Below are positions 44,829 to 55,026 of a stretch of DNA of 64,000 bases, one piece after another; position 1 is the stretch's first letter; every line of letters begins with the position of its first letter. The position numbers and the translations under genes were made by a program. This DNA comes from Flavobacteriales bacterium (lineage in GTDB: Bacteria; Bacteroidota; Bacteroidia; Flavobacteriales; Flavobacteriaceae), in contig JAHENA010000004.1 of the NCBI GenBank assembly GCA_024643405.1, forward strand, positions 1 through 64,000. Reading direction: 5' to 3'. The notes beneath the pieces were generated by a model that did no database searches, was not told where the DNA came from, and saw nothing but the letters and a program-made list of their open reading frames with translations.

Positions 44829-45857
44829 TTAGAAGCTATAAATAGCCGCTAATACAAATGAACTTAAGCTTTTTTGTGGTGCTAAATCATTATCTAAAAA
44901 TGCATTATCAGAAGCACTATCCAATCTTAATTCTGGTTTGATGGTTAAATTATCAATGACGTAACTACCAGTTAGCGTAGCTGCGAAAACGCTGCTATCT
45001 GCAACACCAGTGCCGATAGCTCCGAAATCGCCGTCTTCAACAAAGTATTCCGCTCTTAAACCAATTTTAAAGGAATCAGATGTCGCGTATTGCGGATATA
45101 AAGCAGCTCCGTAAAAACCACCCCCATCGTCTTCAAGACTATAGTAAGCCCCATTTATTCCTAAATAGAATTTATCAGATACATCAAATCCTCCCGTAAA
45201 ATCGATTTCTAAGAAAGATGGATCCACTAATACATTTAAAAATTGACCAGAATACCCTAATTGTGCACCAAATGCATAGTCACCTGTTGGATTAAACTCA
45301 GTGGCATCCGTATCATTCATAACACCCACCATTAAACTTAAATCATCAGATAAAGTAAAATCAGCCTTTAAACCAGTATGGCTAAACGGTCCATAAGAGA
45401 ATAAATAAGAGGTACTGTAGTTAAAATTTCCAACGGGCGAAATAACTTCATATCCTAAAAACGTATTGAAATTACCCATGGTTAATTTAACATTGTCACT
45501 TACATTCCAATAAGCATACAATTGATTCACAATATTTCCAGTTGCAGAATACATCGGTGAAGCAAAAATAGCATCAGTCCCTCTTGGCCCAAATACTAAA
45601 TCAGCAACAAAACCCACTTTTTTACCTTCATATGAAGCGACTACGTTAGCCATTCCTAAAGCAAATCCGGGTAGGTTCGCAAACGAGGTTCCTGGTTTGG
45701 TCCAATTATCAGCATCATTTGGCGCATTAAGATTAGCTCTATAATAGGCATCAATACTACCACTTAAAGTAAATTTCTTTTCTTCAGTTGGCGACTCTTC
45801 TTGTGCAAATGACACAAGCGCCACCAAAAACATTGAAAGTGTAATAATTTTTTTCAT
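44829..45857 (-). CDS. Bbp2-type outer-membrane porin
   Basis: 342 residues. Signal peptide MKKIITLSMFLVALVSFAQ. Alternating barrel strands, with the family landmark 'GNFNTFLGYEVISPVGNFNYSTSYLFSYGPFSHTGLKA' in the middle and a C-terminal strand ending in F ('SSFVLAAIYSF'). These barrel proteins allow small solutes through the outer membrane. Being first in an operon with glnK and amt, it is probably induced under nitrogen limitation and may admit ammonium or small nitrogen compounds. Channel selectivity is inferred from context only. Confidence 0.82.
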   Translation of the reverse strand: MKKIITLSMFLVALVSFAQEESPTEEKKFTLSGSIDAYYRANLNAPNDADNWTKPGTSFANLPGFALGMANVVASYEGKKVGFVADLVFGPRGTDAIFASPMYSATGNIVNQLYAYWNVSDNVKLTMGNFNTFLGYEVISPVGNFNYSTSYLFSYGPFSHTGLKADFTLSDDLSLMVGVMNDTDATEFNPTGDYAFGAQLGYSGQFLNVLVDPSFLEIDFTGGFDVSDKFYLGINGAYYSLEDDGGGFYGAALYPQYATSDSFKIGLRAEYFVEDGDFGAIGTGVADSSVFAATLTGSYVIDNLTIKPELRLDSASDNAFLDNDLAPQKSLSSFVLAAIYSF

Positions 45858-45928
45858 AATTCTTAATTTTAAGTTATTGTTTTTAATTATTATTTTATCG
45901 TTAATTCGGCGTAAACTTATATAAAAAG

Positions 45929-45946
45929 TTTTATACCCCTATAAAA
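45929..45946. promoter_or_regulatory. Palindrome TTTTATA-CCCC-TATAAAA upstream of the porin unit
   Basis: Exact seven-base arms around CCCC, centred about 80 bases before the porin ATG in the 463-base gap shared with gltB. The rest of the gap (45947-46320) is AT-rich, with further C4/G4 tracts at 45951-45954 and 45989-45992 but no gene. Confidence 0.5.
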
Positions 45947-46320
45947 AATAGCCCCATTTGATTCATTTTTATCATTTTTTACTTTTTACCCCATATTTTT
46001 TAAGGGTGAGTTAATTTTTTTTAGATTTTTTGGTTTTTTGATAAAAGCGTTATTAAATAATTATCAGAAATTATTGCTATTTGTTTTTTATCTTTTTGAT
46101 TTTATATCATTTTTATGCTATTAATTGATATATCTGCATTTATTCTTAATTTTTCCTCATTGAATATTTATTAATATTTCTCTCAATAATTGTTATATAA
46201 TTATTTTTAACTCCGTATTACATTAAAAATCGAAATAATGAAATCATGCTAGTTATTATTTAAAATCAACTACATATATTCGCTTTGAAAAGTGATATTT
46301 CAAACTAAAAATTGTTGATT

Positions 46321-49300
46321 ATGTTGAAGAAACAAGGAATGTATTTGCCAGAATTTGAACACGATAATTGTGGCGCTGGATTTATTTGTAGTTTAAAAGG
46401 AATTAAGTCAAATGACATCATTCATAAAGCATTAGAAATTCTTGAGAAATTAGAACACCGAGGCGCAGTTAGTTCTGATGGAAAAACAGGTGATGGTGCC
46501 GGAATTTTAATAGATGTTCCACATGATTTTTTTGTTGCAAATTGTTCCTTTAAATTACCTTCAGCCGGCCATTACGCAGTCAGCAATGTGTTTTTACCTA
46601 AAAAAGAAAATCAACAAACCTTTTGTATTGCCGTTTTTGAAAAACATTTTACAGAACAAGGACTGGAAATTTTAGGATGGCGCAATGTTCCTGTTGACAC
46701 TTCTGCTTTAGGAGAACTAGCTGCCAAAACACAGCCTTTTATAAAACAAGTCTTTATTGGAAAATCAAATACTAAACAGGACGATTTTCAATTTAACTTA
46801 AAAATGTTTATTGCCAGAAAAAAAGCAGAGCATGAAATTTATAGCTCAAAGCTATCTGAAAGTTCTTTTTTTTACCTGCCAAGTTTATCAACTAAAATCA
46901 TTATATATAAAGGATTATTAGTTCCGGAAGACATTAAGCTATTCTATAAAGATTTAAATGACCCCTTATTTGTAACCAGACTAGCATTAGTACATCAGCG
47001 TTTTTCAACAAACACCTTTCCAACATGGGATTTAGCTCAGCCCTTTAGATATATGTGTCATAACGGGGAAATAAACACATTAAGAGGTAATGTTGCCAGA
47101 ATGTTTTCTCGCGAAGAATTAATGAAAAGCGATTGGTTTGGTGATGAAATAAAAAGCATACTTCCTATTGTTCTTTTAGGTAAATCAGACTCTGCATCCA
47201 TGGATATGGTAGTTGAATTACTATTAATGACAGGCCGTTCATTGCCAGAAGTCATGATGATGCTCATTCCAGAAGCTTGGGAAAAAAATCCTGATATGTC
47301 TGAAGCTAAAAAAGCGTTTTATGAGTTTAACTCCTGCCTAATGGAGCCCTGGGATGGTCCGGCTTCCATTCCATTTACAGATGGCAATTATATTGGTGCT
47401 GTATTAGACAGAAATGGACTTCGTCCTTCCAGATATACTGTTACCAAAAACGGGTATGTAATAATGTCTTCAGAAACCGGTGTCATTGAAATAGCCCCTA
47501 AAAACATAGAATTTCATGGCAGATTAGAACCTGGAAAAATGTTTTTAGTAGATATGAATGCTGGTCGTATTGTTAATGATGAAGAAATTAAAGAAGAAAT
47601 TGCAAGCAGATATCCGTATAAAAAATGGTTAGATAAAAACCTCATACATCTTAAAGACATTCCATATAATGACTGTCCCATATTTTTAAATGAAGAAAAA
47701 CTAAATAAAAGACAAGTTATTTTTGGCTATACACAAGAAGATGTAAAGACCATTATTTTACCAATGGCTCAAAGCGGCAAAGAACCTATAGGTTCCATGG
47801 GTACTGATACGCCAATCGCCGTTTTATCAGATAGACCACAATTAATATATAACTATTTTAAACAACTTTTTGCCCAAGTTACCAATCCGCCATTGGATGG
47901 AATCAGAGAAGAGTTAATTACTGATATTAGCTTAACATTAGGTAGCGATTCGAATATTTTTGAAATTAATGAACGTCATTGTAAAAAGTTAAAAATTAAG
48001 AATCCTGTCATTTCTAAGCAAGATTTAGATAAAATAAAAAGTTATGAAAACCCTGATTTTAAAATAACTTCTTTCCCTATTTTATATGAAATAAACAAAG
48101 GACATAATGGCTTAGAAGAAGCCTTACAAATACTGCTTAATGACATTTTAAAAGCAATTAACGAAGGAACAAATATTGTTATATTAACTGATAGAAATGT
48201 CAACGAGCAAAACGCACCAATTCCAGCATTACTAGCGTGCTCATTTATTAATAGTGCCTTACGTACATTGGGTAAACGTTCACAATTAAGTTTAATTATA
48301 GAATCCGCTGAACCTAGAGAGGTCCATCATTTTGCCTTATTATTTGGTTATGGTGCCAGTGCCATTAACCCTTATATGGTGAATGAAATTATTGAAGATA
48401 ACATCAATGAATTAGACGTCACTATTACTTCTGAACAAGCAGTAGAAAACTTTAATAAAGCTGTAGGAAAAGGGATTTTAAAAGTCATGAATAAAATTGG
48501 AATCTCAACCCTTAACTCCTATAGAGGCTCTCAGTTATTTGAATGCATTGGTATTAACACTAAAGTAGTTAATCAATATTTCCCAAATACAGTCACAAGA
48601 ATTCAAGGTATTGGCTTACATGAAATTGAAAAAGAAATTAGCAAAAGATACCTTAACGCTTACAAAGAAAAACATATTGCGGGCGATTTAGACCTTGAAG
48701 TTGGCGGACAATACAGATGGAGAAGAAACGGTGAACAGCATATGTTTAATCCATTAACGATTGCCAAATTACAGGAATCGGTTAGGAGCAATAAGCACAG
48801 TTCTTATAAAGAGTATTCTGAATTGATAAACAATCAATCAAGTCATTTAATGACCATTAGAGGATTGTTTGAATTTACAAACTATGACCCCATTTCCATT
48901 GACGAAGTGGAGCCTTGGACTGAGATAGTGAAACGATTTAAAACTGGTGCCATGTCATATGGTTCCATTAGCAAAGAAGCTCATGAGAATTTAGCCGTAG
49001 CCATGAACAGAATTGGCGGAAAAAGTAACTCTGGAGAAGGCGGTGAAGACGAAGAGCGATTCTATAAAGACGCCAATGGTGACTGGAAAAATAGCGCCAT
49101 CAAACAAGTAGCATCTGGAAGATTTGGAGTCACTTCAAATTACTTAACCAATGCTTCAGAAATTCAGATAAAAATGGCTCAAGGGGCTAAACCTGGAGAA
49201 GGCGGACAATTACCAGGCCCAAAAGTAAACCCTAGCATTGCAAAAACCCGAAATTCAACACCTTATGTTGGCTTAATCTCCCCGCCACCTCATCACGATA

Positions 49301-50820
49301 TTTATTCCATTGAAGATTTATCTCAATTAATTTATGATTTAAAATCGGCAAACCGTGAAGCAAGAATTAATGTAAAATTAGTATCCGAAGTTGGTGTAGG
49401 TACTGTTGCAGCAGGGGTTTCAAAAGCAAAAGCAGATGTCATCTTAATTTCTGGACATGATGGCGGCACCGGTGCATCTCCATTAACCTCTCTAAAACAT
49501 GCCGGTTTACCATGGGAGTTAGGTCTTGCTGAAGCGCAACAAACCTTAGTAATGAACAACTTAAGAAACCGTGTGGTTTTAGAATGTGATGGTCAGTTAA
49601 AAACTGGTAGAGATGTTGCGATTGCCTGTTTATTAGGAGCTGAAGAATTTGGTTTTGCAACGGCACCATTAGTAGCGTCAGGTTGTATTATGATGCGGGT
49701 TTGTCACCTAAACACATGTCCGGTAGGCATTGCAACTCAAAACCCTGAACTGCGTAAAAAATTTGAAGGAAAACCTGAACATGTTGTTAATTTTATGTAT
49801 TTCGTTGCACAAGAATTACGCGAAATAATGGCAAAACTTGGTTTTAGAACAGTGAACGAAATGGTTGGTCAGGTTCAAAAACTAAATAGAAATAACGCCA
49901 TTGAACATTATAAGGCGTTGGGTATTGATTTATCTCCAATTCTCCACAGAATTCCTGTTAGTCCTGAAACCAAATTATACAATACTGAACATCAAGATCA
50001 TCATATGGAGAAATCCTTAGATTTTGAAATAATTAATAAAGCACATCCGGCACTTTTTAGAAAAGAAAAAACGGTTTTAGATCTCAAAATTTGCAATATG
50101 GATAGAGCAACTGGAGCGATCTTAAGTAATGAGATTTCTAAAATTTACGGGGCACAGGGATTACCGGAAAATACTCTAAAAATTAATTTTACAGGTTCTG
50201 CAGGTCAGAGTTTTGGAGCCTTTTCAACACATGGCCTTACATTAATAGTCAGCGGCAATACTAATGATTATTTAGGCAAGGGATTGTCTGGCGCAAAATT
50301 AATCATCAAAGTACCTGAGGAGGCTACTATTATCCCAGAAAAAAATGTCATTGTTGGTAACGTCGCTTTATATGGCGCTACAGCTGGAGAAGCTTATATA
50401 AACGGAAAAGCTGGTGAACGATTCTGCGTAAGGAATTCCGGAGCTAAAGCCGTTGTTGAAGGCATAGGTGATCATGGCTGTGAATATATGACAGGTGGCA
50501 TTGCTGTAATTCTTGGTGAAGTAGGCAGAAATTTTGGCGCAGGAATGAGCGGTGGCATTGCGTTTATTTATGATACCAATAACACCTTCAAAAATCATTG
50601 CAATACAGAAGGCTTAAATCTTAACCCTGTTACAGAAACTGAAGACATTATCATCTTAAAAAGTTTGATTGAAAATCATTATAATGGAACATTAAGTCCA
50701 TTAGCACAAAGAATTCTTGAAAAATGGGAAGCTGAATTACCAAAATTTATCAAAGTGCTTCCGGAAGAATACCGGCAAGCATTAATAAGACTAGAACAAG
50801 AAAATCTTATAATACGTTAA
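46321..50820 (+). CDS. gltB: Glutamate synthase (NADPH) large subunit
   Basis: 1499 residues from the ATG at 46321 (the track uses a TTG three codons earlier). Cys17 in 'EHDNCGAGFICSLKG' becomes the N-terminal nucleophile after removal of a 16-residue propeptide. The glutaminase domain spans about 17-430; the FMN synthase barrel lies at about 850-1200 with 'GRDVAIACLLGAEEFGFATAPL'; the [3Fe-4S] ligands are in 'CIMMRVCHLNTCPVG'; the beta-helix GXGXG domain closes the chain. It makes two glutamates from glutamine and 2-oxoglutarate. gltD follows by 4 bases. Confidence 0.95.
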   Translation: MLKKQGMYLPEFEHDNCGAGFICSLKGIKSNDIIHKALEILEKLEHRGAVSSDGKTGDGAGILIDVPHDFFVANCSFKLPSAGHYAVSNVFLPKKENQQTFCIAVFEKHFTEQGLEILGWRNVPVDTSALGELAAKTQPFIKQVFIGKSNTKQDDFQFNLKMFIARKKAEHEIYSSKLSESSFFYLPSLSTKIIIYKGLLVPEDIKLFYKDLNDPLFVTRLALVHQRFSTNTFPTWDLAQPFRYMCHNGEINTLRGNVARMFSREELMKSDWFGDEIKSILPIVLLGKSDSASMDMVVELLLMTGRSLPEVMMMLIPEAWEKNPDMSEAKKAFYEFNSCLMEPWDGPASIPFTDGNYIGAVLDRNGLRPSRYTVTKNGYVIMSSETGVIEIAPKNIEFHGRLEPGKMFLVDMNAGRIVNDEEIKEEIASRYPYKKWLDKNLIHLKDIPYNDCPIFLNEEKLNKRQVIFGYTQEDVKTIILPMAQSGKEPIGSMGTDTPIAVLSDRPQLIYNYFKQLFAQVTNPPLDGIREELITDISLTLGSDSNIFEINERHCKKLKIKNPVISKQDLDKIKSYENPDFKITSFPILYEINKGHNGLEEALQILLNDILKAINEGTNIVILTDRNVNEQNAPIPALLACSFINSALRTLGKRSQLSLIIESAEPREVHHFALLFGYGASAINPYMVNEIIEDNINELDVTITSEQAVENFNKAVGKGILKVMNKIGISTLNSYRGSQLFECIGINTKVVNQYFPNTVTRIQGIGLHEIEKEISKRYLNAYKEKHIAGDLDLEVGGQYRWRRNGEQHMFNPLTIAKLQESVRSNKHSSYKEYSELINNQSSHLMTIRGLFEFTNYDPISIDEVEPWTEIVKRFKTGAMSYGSISKEAHENLAVAMNRIGGKSNSGEGGEDEERFYKDANGDWKNSAIKQVASGRFGVTSNYLTNASEIQIKMAQGAKPGEGGQLPGPKVNPSIAKTRNSTPYVGLISPPPHHDIYSIEDLSQLIYDLKSANREARINVKLVSEVGVGTVAAGVSKAKADVILISGHDGGTGASPLTSLKHAGLPWELGLAEAQQTLVMNNLRNRVVLECDGQLKTGRDVAIACLLGAEEFGFATAPLVASGCIMMRVCHLNTCPVGIATQNPELRKKFEGKPEHVVNFMYFVAQELREIMAKLGFRTVNEMVGQVQKLNRNNAIEHYKALGIDLSPILHRIPVSPETKLYNTEHQDHHMEKSLDFEIINKAHPALFRKEKTVLDLKICNMDRATGAILSNEISKIYGAQGLPENTLKINFTGSAGQSFGAFSTHGLTLIVSGNTNDYLGKGLSGAKLIIKVPEEATIIPEKNVIVGNVALYGATAGEAYINGKAGERFCVRNSGAKAVVEGIGDHGCEYMTGGIAVILGEVGRNFGAGMSGGIAFIYDTNNTFKNHCNTEGLNLNPVTETEDIIILKSLIENHYNGTLSPLAQRILEKWEAELPKFIKVLPEEYRQALIRLEQENLIIR

Positions 50821-50824
50821 GAAC

Positions 50825-52291
50825 ATGGGAAAGACTACAGGATTTTTAGAATTTGAAAGAGAAGTTGAAAAGTACGAGACGGTTGAAAACCGAGTCAACA
50901 ACTATAAAGAATTTACCATTCCAATGGATGATAAAGCTCTTAAAAATCAGGGCGCTAGATGCATGGATTGTGGTATTCCATTTTGTCATAGTGGTTGTCC
51001 TTTAGGAAATTTAATTCCTGATTTTAACGATAACGTGTATAAAGGAAAATGGAAAGAGGCTGCTAAAATTTTACATTCCACAAATAATTTCCCAGAATTT
51101 ACAGGGAGATTATGTCCTGCACCATGCGAAGAAGCCTGTGTCCTGGGTATTAATGAAGACCCTGTAACCATTGAAAATATTGAAAAAAATATTGTAGAAA
51201 CAGCCTTTAAAGAAGGTTGGATTATTGCACAGCCACCGGCTGCCAGAACTGGAAAATCTGTTGCAGTAGTTGGATCTGGTCCTTCAGGCCTATCAGCTGC
51301 ACAACAATTAAACAGAGCGGGACATCTGGTAACTGTTTTTGAACGCGATGCTAAAGTTGGAGGCTTACTACGTTATGGTATTCCAGATTTTAAATTAGAA
51401 AAAAGAATCATCGACAGAAGAATTGCTGTTTTAGAAGAAGAAGGAATTATATTTAAAACGAATGCTCATGTTGGTAAAAATATAAGCGTAGAAGCTCTAA
51501 AGGAAGACTTTGATGCTATTGTATTATGTGGTGGTTCAACCACCAGACGTGGCATTCCTATTAAAGGTGCTCATTTAAAAGGAGTTCATCAGGCCATGGA
51601 CTTTTTAAAACAAAACAATCAGAGGGTTGATGGTATTTCCAATTTTGAAGAAGTATTGACGGCAAAAGATAAAAACGTGATTGTCATTGGTGGTGGAGAC
51701 ACTGGTTCTGATTGTATTGGGACATCCAACCGTCATGGGGCTAAATCTGTTACAAATTTTGAAATATTGAGCAAACCAACTACTGGACGCCCAGCTGATC
51801 AACCTTGGCCCTATTGGCCAATGCGCTTGCGCACGAGCTCTTCCCATAAAGAAGGCGTTAAAAGATTCTTTAGTATTTCAACTAAAGAATTTTTAGGTGA
51901 TAAAGATGGTAATTTAACAGGTTTAATCACTACTGAAGTGGAGTGGGTTTTTAAAGATGGCGAACGACCACAATTAAAAGAATTACCTAATACTGAAAAG
52001 CAATGGGATTGTGAATTAGCTCTTTTAGCCTTAGGTTTTACAGGACCTGAAACAACACTTATAGACCAATTTGGTTTAGAAACTGATTTCAGAACGAATA
52101 TAAATGCTTCAACCAAGAATTACATGACCAATGTCCCTGGTATTTTTACGGCAGGAGATATGCGCAGAGGACAATCATTAATAGTTTGGGCCATTTCTGA
52201 AGGACGACAAGCAGCATATCACGTAGACACCTATTTAATGGGAAAATCTAATTTACCATTAAAAGACAGTAATGATTTACCAAGAGTATAG
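50825..52291 (+). CDS. gltD: Glutamate synthase small subunit
   Basis: 488 residues. N-terminal cluster-binding cysteines in 'CMDCGIPFCHSGCPLGNLIPDFN' and 'CPAPCEEACVLGI'. FAD motif 'VAVVGSGPSGLSAAQQL' near 145 and NADPH motif 'VIVIGGGDTGSDCIG' near 290. It passes electrons from NADPH through FAD and Fe-S clusters to GltB. Overlap of function and the 4-base spacing establish the operon. Confidence 0.95.
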   Translation: MGKTTGFLEFEREVEKYETVENRVNNYKEFTIPMDDKALKNQGARCMDCGIPFCHSGCPLGNLIPDFNDNVYKGKWKEAAKILHSTNNFPEFTGRLCPAPCEEACVLGINEDPVTIENIEKNIVETAFKEGWIIAQPPAARTGKSVAVVGSGPSGLSAAQQLNRAGHLVTVFERDAKVGGLLRYGIPDFKLEKRIIDRRIAVLEEEGIIFKTNAHVGKNISVEALKEDFDAIVLCGGSTTRRGIPIKGAHLKGVHQAMDFLKQNNQRVDGISNFEEVLTAKDKNVIVIGGGDTGSDCIGTSNRHGAKSVTNFEILSKPTTGRPADQPWPYWPMRLRTSSSHKEGVKRFFSISTKEFLGDKDGNLTGLITTEVEWVFKDGERPQLKELPNTEKQWDCELALLALGFTGPETTLIDQFGLETDFRTNINASTKNYMTNVPGIFTAGDMRRGQSLIVWAISEGRQAAYHVDTYLMGKSNLPLKDSNDLPRV

Positions 52292-52365
52292 GTAGTTTTA
52301 ATTGTTCCTTAACAAAATTATTTGTCAAAAGTACTATATTTACGCTTTTACACTTGTTCAAAATT

Positions 52366-52668
52366 ATGCTAAGGAACATCGGTTCTCTCTTTTTATCAAT
52401 AATTTTTATGGCGTTGCTTGCTGCGCCATCAATAATTTCATGGGTTGATGATTCTGCGGATATTTCTTTGTTTTATTCAACTTCAGAAGAAGAAGAAAAA
52501 GGCAGTGAAACAACAAAAAACTTTGAAGTTGTGTTTAATGACCCAATAGAAAAAGAGGTCGATTTTTCATCCACTAAATCAATAAATCATCACGGATATT
52601 ATTTTAATAATTATCCAAAGCCGCATTTAAATCAAATTTCTCCTCCTCCGGAATTTCACATATTATAA
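52366..52668 (+). CDS. Small exported or membrane protein before SulP
   Basis: 100 residues from the ATG at 52366; the track uses a TTG four codons earlier. One hydrophobic segment (about 4-24, 'IGSLFLSIIFMALLAAPSIISW') is followed by a charged region ('YSTSEEEEKGSETTKNFEVVF') and a C-terminal 'QISPPPEFHIL'. From memory, proteins with this plan and the SPPPE end recur in Flavobacteriia; I know no function. It sits 83 bases ahead of sulP and could be an accessory factor of the anion module. Confidence 0.65.
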   Translation: MLRNIGSLFLSIIFMALLAAPSIISWVDDSADISLFYSTSEEEEKGSETTKNFEVVFNDPIEKEVDFSSTKSINHHGYYFNNYPKPHLNQISPPPEFHIL

Positions 52669-52751
52669 TTTCAATTTTTTAGGCAGTATTTAGCCAAATT
52701 TTCATTTTTAACAACATTTAGTTTTATCTAAATGCATAAAATTATTATAAT

Positions 52752-54332
52752 ATGTTTAAATATATTAAAAGTGACTTACCAGCGAGTATAGTCGTATTTT
52801 TCGTAGCACTACCATTATGTTTAGGTATTGCTTTAGCCAGCGGAGCTCCTTTATTTTCAGGAGTCATTGCCGGAATAATAGGTGGCATTGTAGTAGGCTC
52901 CTTAAGTGGTTCAAAAATAGGGGTTAGTGGACCAGCCGCCGGCCTCGCTGCCATTGTATTAACTGCAATAGCAACATTAGGAAGCTATGAGAACTTTTTG
53001 GTGGCGGTTGTTTTAGGGGGCTTCATTCAAATTATTTTTGGAATTTTAAAAGCTGGGATTATAGGATATTATTTTCCTTCTTCAGTGATTAAAGGGATGT
53101 TAACTGGTATTGGAATTATTATCATTTTAAAACAAATACCACATTTTTTTGGGTATGATTCTAACCCAGAAGGGGCTTGGTCTTTTATGCAAATGGATGG
53201 TCAAAACTCATTCTCAGAATTATTCAATATGATCAATTATATTAAGCCCGGCTCTGCCCTAATTGGTATCATTGCTTTAAGTATTTTGATGTTTTGGGAT
53301 AAAATTTTATCTAAAAAAGGCAAGTTTTTTCAAGTTATTCAAGGCCCATTAGTTGTCGTTATTGTGGGTATTATTTTCTATTTTTTAACACAATCAAATG
53401 ATATATTAAACATTTCAGCCTCCCATTTGGTGAGCGTACCAATACCAGAAGACGTGGATTCTTTTTTCAATCAATTCAGTTTTCCAAATTTTAATGCTAT
53501 TACCAATAAAGAGGTGTGGATTGTGGCATTTACTATCGCACTTGTTGCCAGTTTAGAAACCCTTTTATGCGTTGAGGCCACTGATAAACTAGACCCGCAT
53601 AAAAACGTGACACCAACCAACAGAGAATTACTGGCACAAGGGACTGGTAATGTTATATCTGGTTTAGTTGGAGGATTACCTATTACTCAGGTTATAGTTA
53701 GAAGTTCTGCCAACATTCAATCTGGAGGAAGAACCAAACTTTCAGCCATCATTCATGGATTCTTATTACTAATATCCGTAATTATAATTCCTAAATTATT
53801 AAATATGATCCCTTTATCCGTTTTAGCAGCTATCCTACTTATAGTGGGTTATAAGCTGGCGAAACCGGCATTATTTAAAAAAATGTATGATTTAGGTTGG
53901 AAACAATGGATTCCATTTACCGTAACTGTTTTAGGTATTGTTTTTACTGATTTATTAGTGGGAATTTTTTTAGGGCTTACCGTTGGAATTGTTGTTATTT
54001 TAATAAAAAGCTATCAAAATTCCCATTTCTTGCACATTGAAGACAAAAGCAACGGGAAACATAAAATCAAAATGACACTTGCTGAAGAAGTCACATTTTT
54101 TAACAAAGGCGCAATTTTGAAAGAATTAGATAATTTACCAAAAGACACCTATTTAGAAATAGATGTAAGGAAAACAAGATATCTAGATAATGATATTATT
54201 GAAATATTAGATGATTTTGCATTTAAAGCAAAAGAAAGAAATATAGATATTAATTTAGTCTCAGAACGTGGAAATGTTGAAAACCCGCCAAGCTTTATTG
54301 AATTCTTTAAACTAAGACCAAAAACAGCATAA
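52752..54332 (+). CDS. SulP family anion (probably bicarbonate) transporter, copy 1
   Basis: 526 residues. Membrane domain about 1-410 with 'GAPLFSGVIAGIIGGIVVGSLSG' and 'SGPAAGLAAIV' SulP motifs and 'GLVGGLPITQVIVRSSANIQSGGRTKLSAI'. A C-terminal STAS-like domain (about 435-526) has 'TRYLDNDIIEILDDF' where the usual DxSG would be, so the phosphorylatable serine is lost. Adjacent carbonic anhydrase, 19 bases downstream, argues for bicarbonate rather than sulfate. No sulfate assimilation gene is nearby. Confidence 0.85.
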   Translation: MFKYIKSDLPASIVVFFVALPLCLGIALASGAPLFSGVIAGIIGGIVVGSLSGSKIGVSGPAAGLAAIVLTAIATLGSYENFLVAVVLGGFIQIIFGILKAGIIGYYFPSSVIKGMLTGIGIIIILKQIPHFFGYDSNPEGAWSFMQMDGQNSFSELFNMINYIKPGSALIGIIALSILMFWDKILSKKGKFFQVIQGPLVVVIVGIIFYFLTQSNDILNISASHLVSVPIPEDVDSFFNQFSFPNFNAITNKEVWIVAFTIALVASLETLLCVEATDKLDPHKNVTPTNRELLAQGTGNVISGLVGGLPITQVIVRSSANIQSGGRTKLSAIIHGFLLLISVIIIPKLLNMIPLSVLAAILLIVGYKLAKPALFKKMYDLGWKQWIPFTVTVLGIVFTDLLVGIFLGLTVGIVVILIKSYQNSHFLHIEDKSNGKHKIKMTLAEEVTFFNKGAILKELDNLPKDTYLEIDVRKTRYLDNDIIEILDDFAFKAKERNIDINLVSERGNVENPPSFIEFFKLRPKTA

Positions 54333-54351
54333 CAAAAAACAAAATTAAATT

Positions 54352-54981
54352 ATGAAAGCACATACAAGAGAAACACAAGCCACCATGACTCCTCAAAAGT
54401 CATTACAATATTTAAAAGAAGGAAACCAAAGATTTCAAAACAATTTAAAAGCCAATAGAAACTTGCTAGAACAAGTCAATGATACTAGTGATGGTCAATT
54501 CCCTTTTGCTACTATTTTAAGTTGTATAGATTCCAGAGTTTCAGCCGAATTAGTTTTTGATCAGGGTCTCGGCGATATTTTTAGCGTGCGTATTGCTGGT
54601 AACTTTGTAAATGAAGATATTTTAGGAAGCATGGAATTTGCGTGCAAGTTGGCTGGCACAAAACTTATAGTCGTTTTAGGGCATACCAGTTGCGGTGCCG
54701 TCAAAGGCGCATGCGACGATGCTAAAATGGGTAATTTGACTAAATTAATAGAAAAAATCACTCCTGCTGTTAAGGCTGTCATTGAACCGCAAGATGCTAG
54801 TTTAAGAAATTCGTCCAATGTAGAATTTGTTGATACGGTTGCTGAGAAAAATGTTCAACTGACAATAAATAGAATCCACAAAGAAAGTCCTATCCTATCA
54901 GAAATGGAACAAAACGGAGAAATTCTGATTATTGGCGCCATGTATGATATAAATAATGGTGAAGTGACTTTTTTTGAATAA
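54352..54981 (+). CDS. Beta-class carbonic anhydrase
   Basis: 209 residues. Zinc ligands and the Asp/Arg dyad are visible: C58, D60, R62 in 'CIDSRVSAE' and H111, C114 in 'GHTSCGAVKGA'. No signal peptide, so cytosolic. It interconverts CO2 and bicarbonate, the substrate of PEP carboxylase, and is co-transcribed with sulP copy 1. Length is normal. A hairpin with TGACTTTTTTT / AAAAAAAGTCA arms (54965-54990) straddles its stop codon. Confidence 0.93.
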   Translation: MKAHTRETQATMTPQKSLQYLKEGNQRFQNNLKANRNLLEQVNDTSDGQFPFATILSCIDSRVSAELVFDQGLGDIFSVRIAGNFVNEDILGSMEFACKLAGTKLIVVLGHTSCGAVKGACDDAKMGNLTKLIEKITPAVKAVIEPQDASLRNSSNVEFVDTVAEKNVQLTINRIHKESPILSEMEQNGEILIIGAMYDINNGEVTFFE

Positions 54982-55026
54982 AAAAAGTCATCAAAAGTGT
55001 AATAAAAATATGAAAGGAAAATAATA

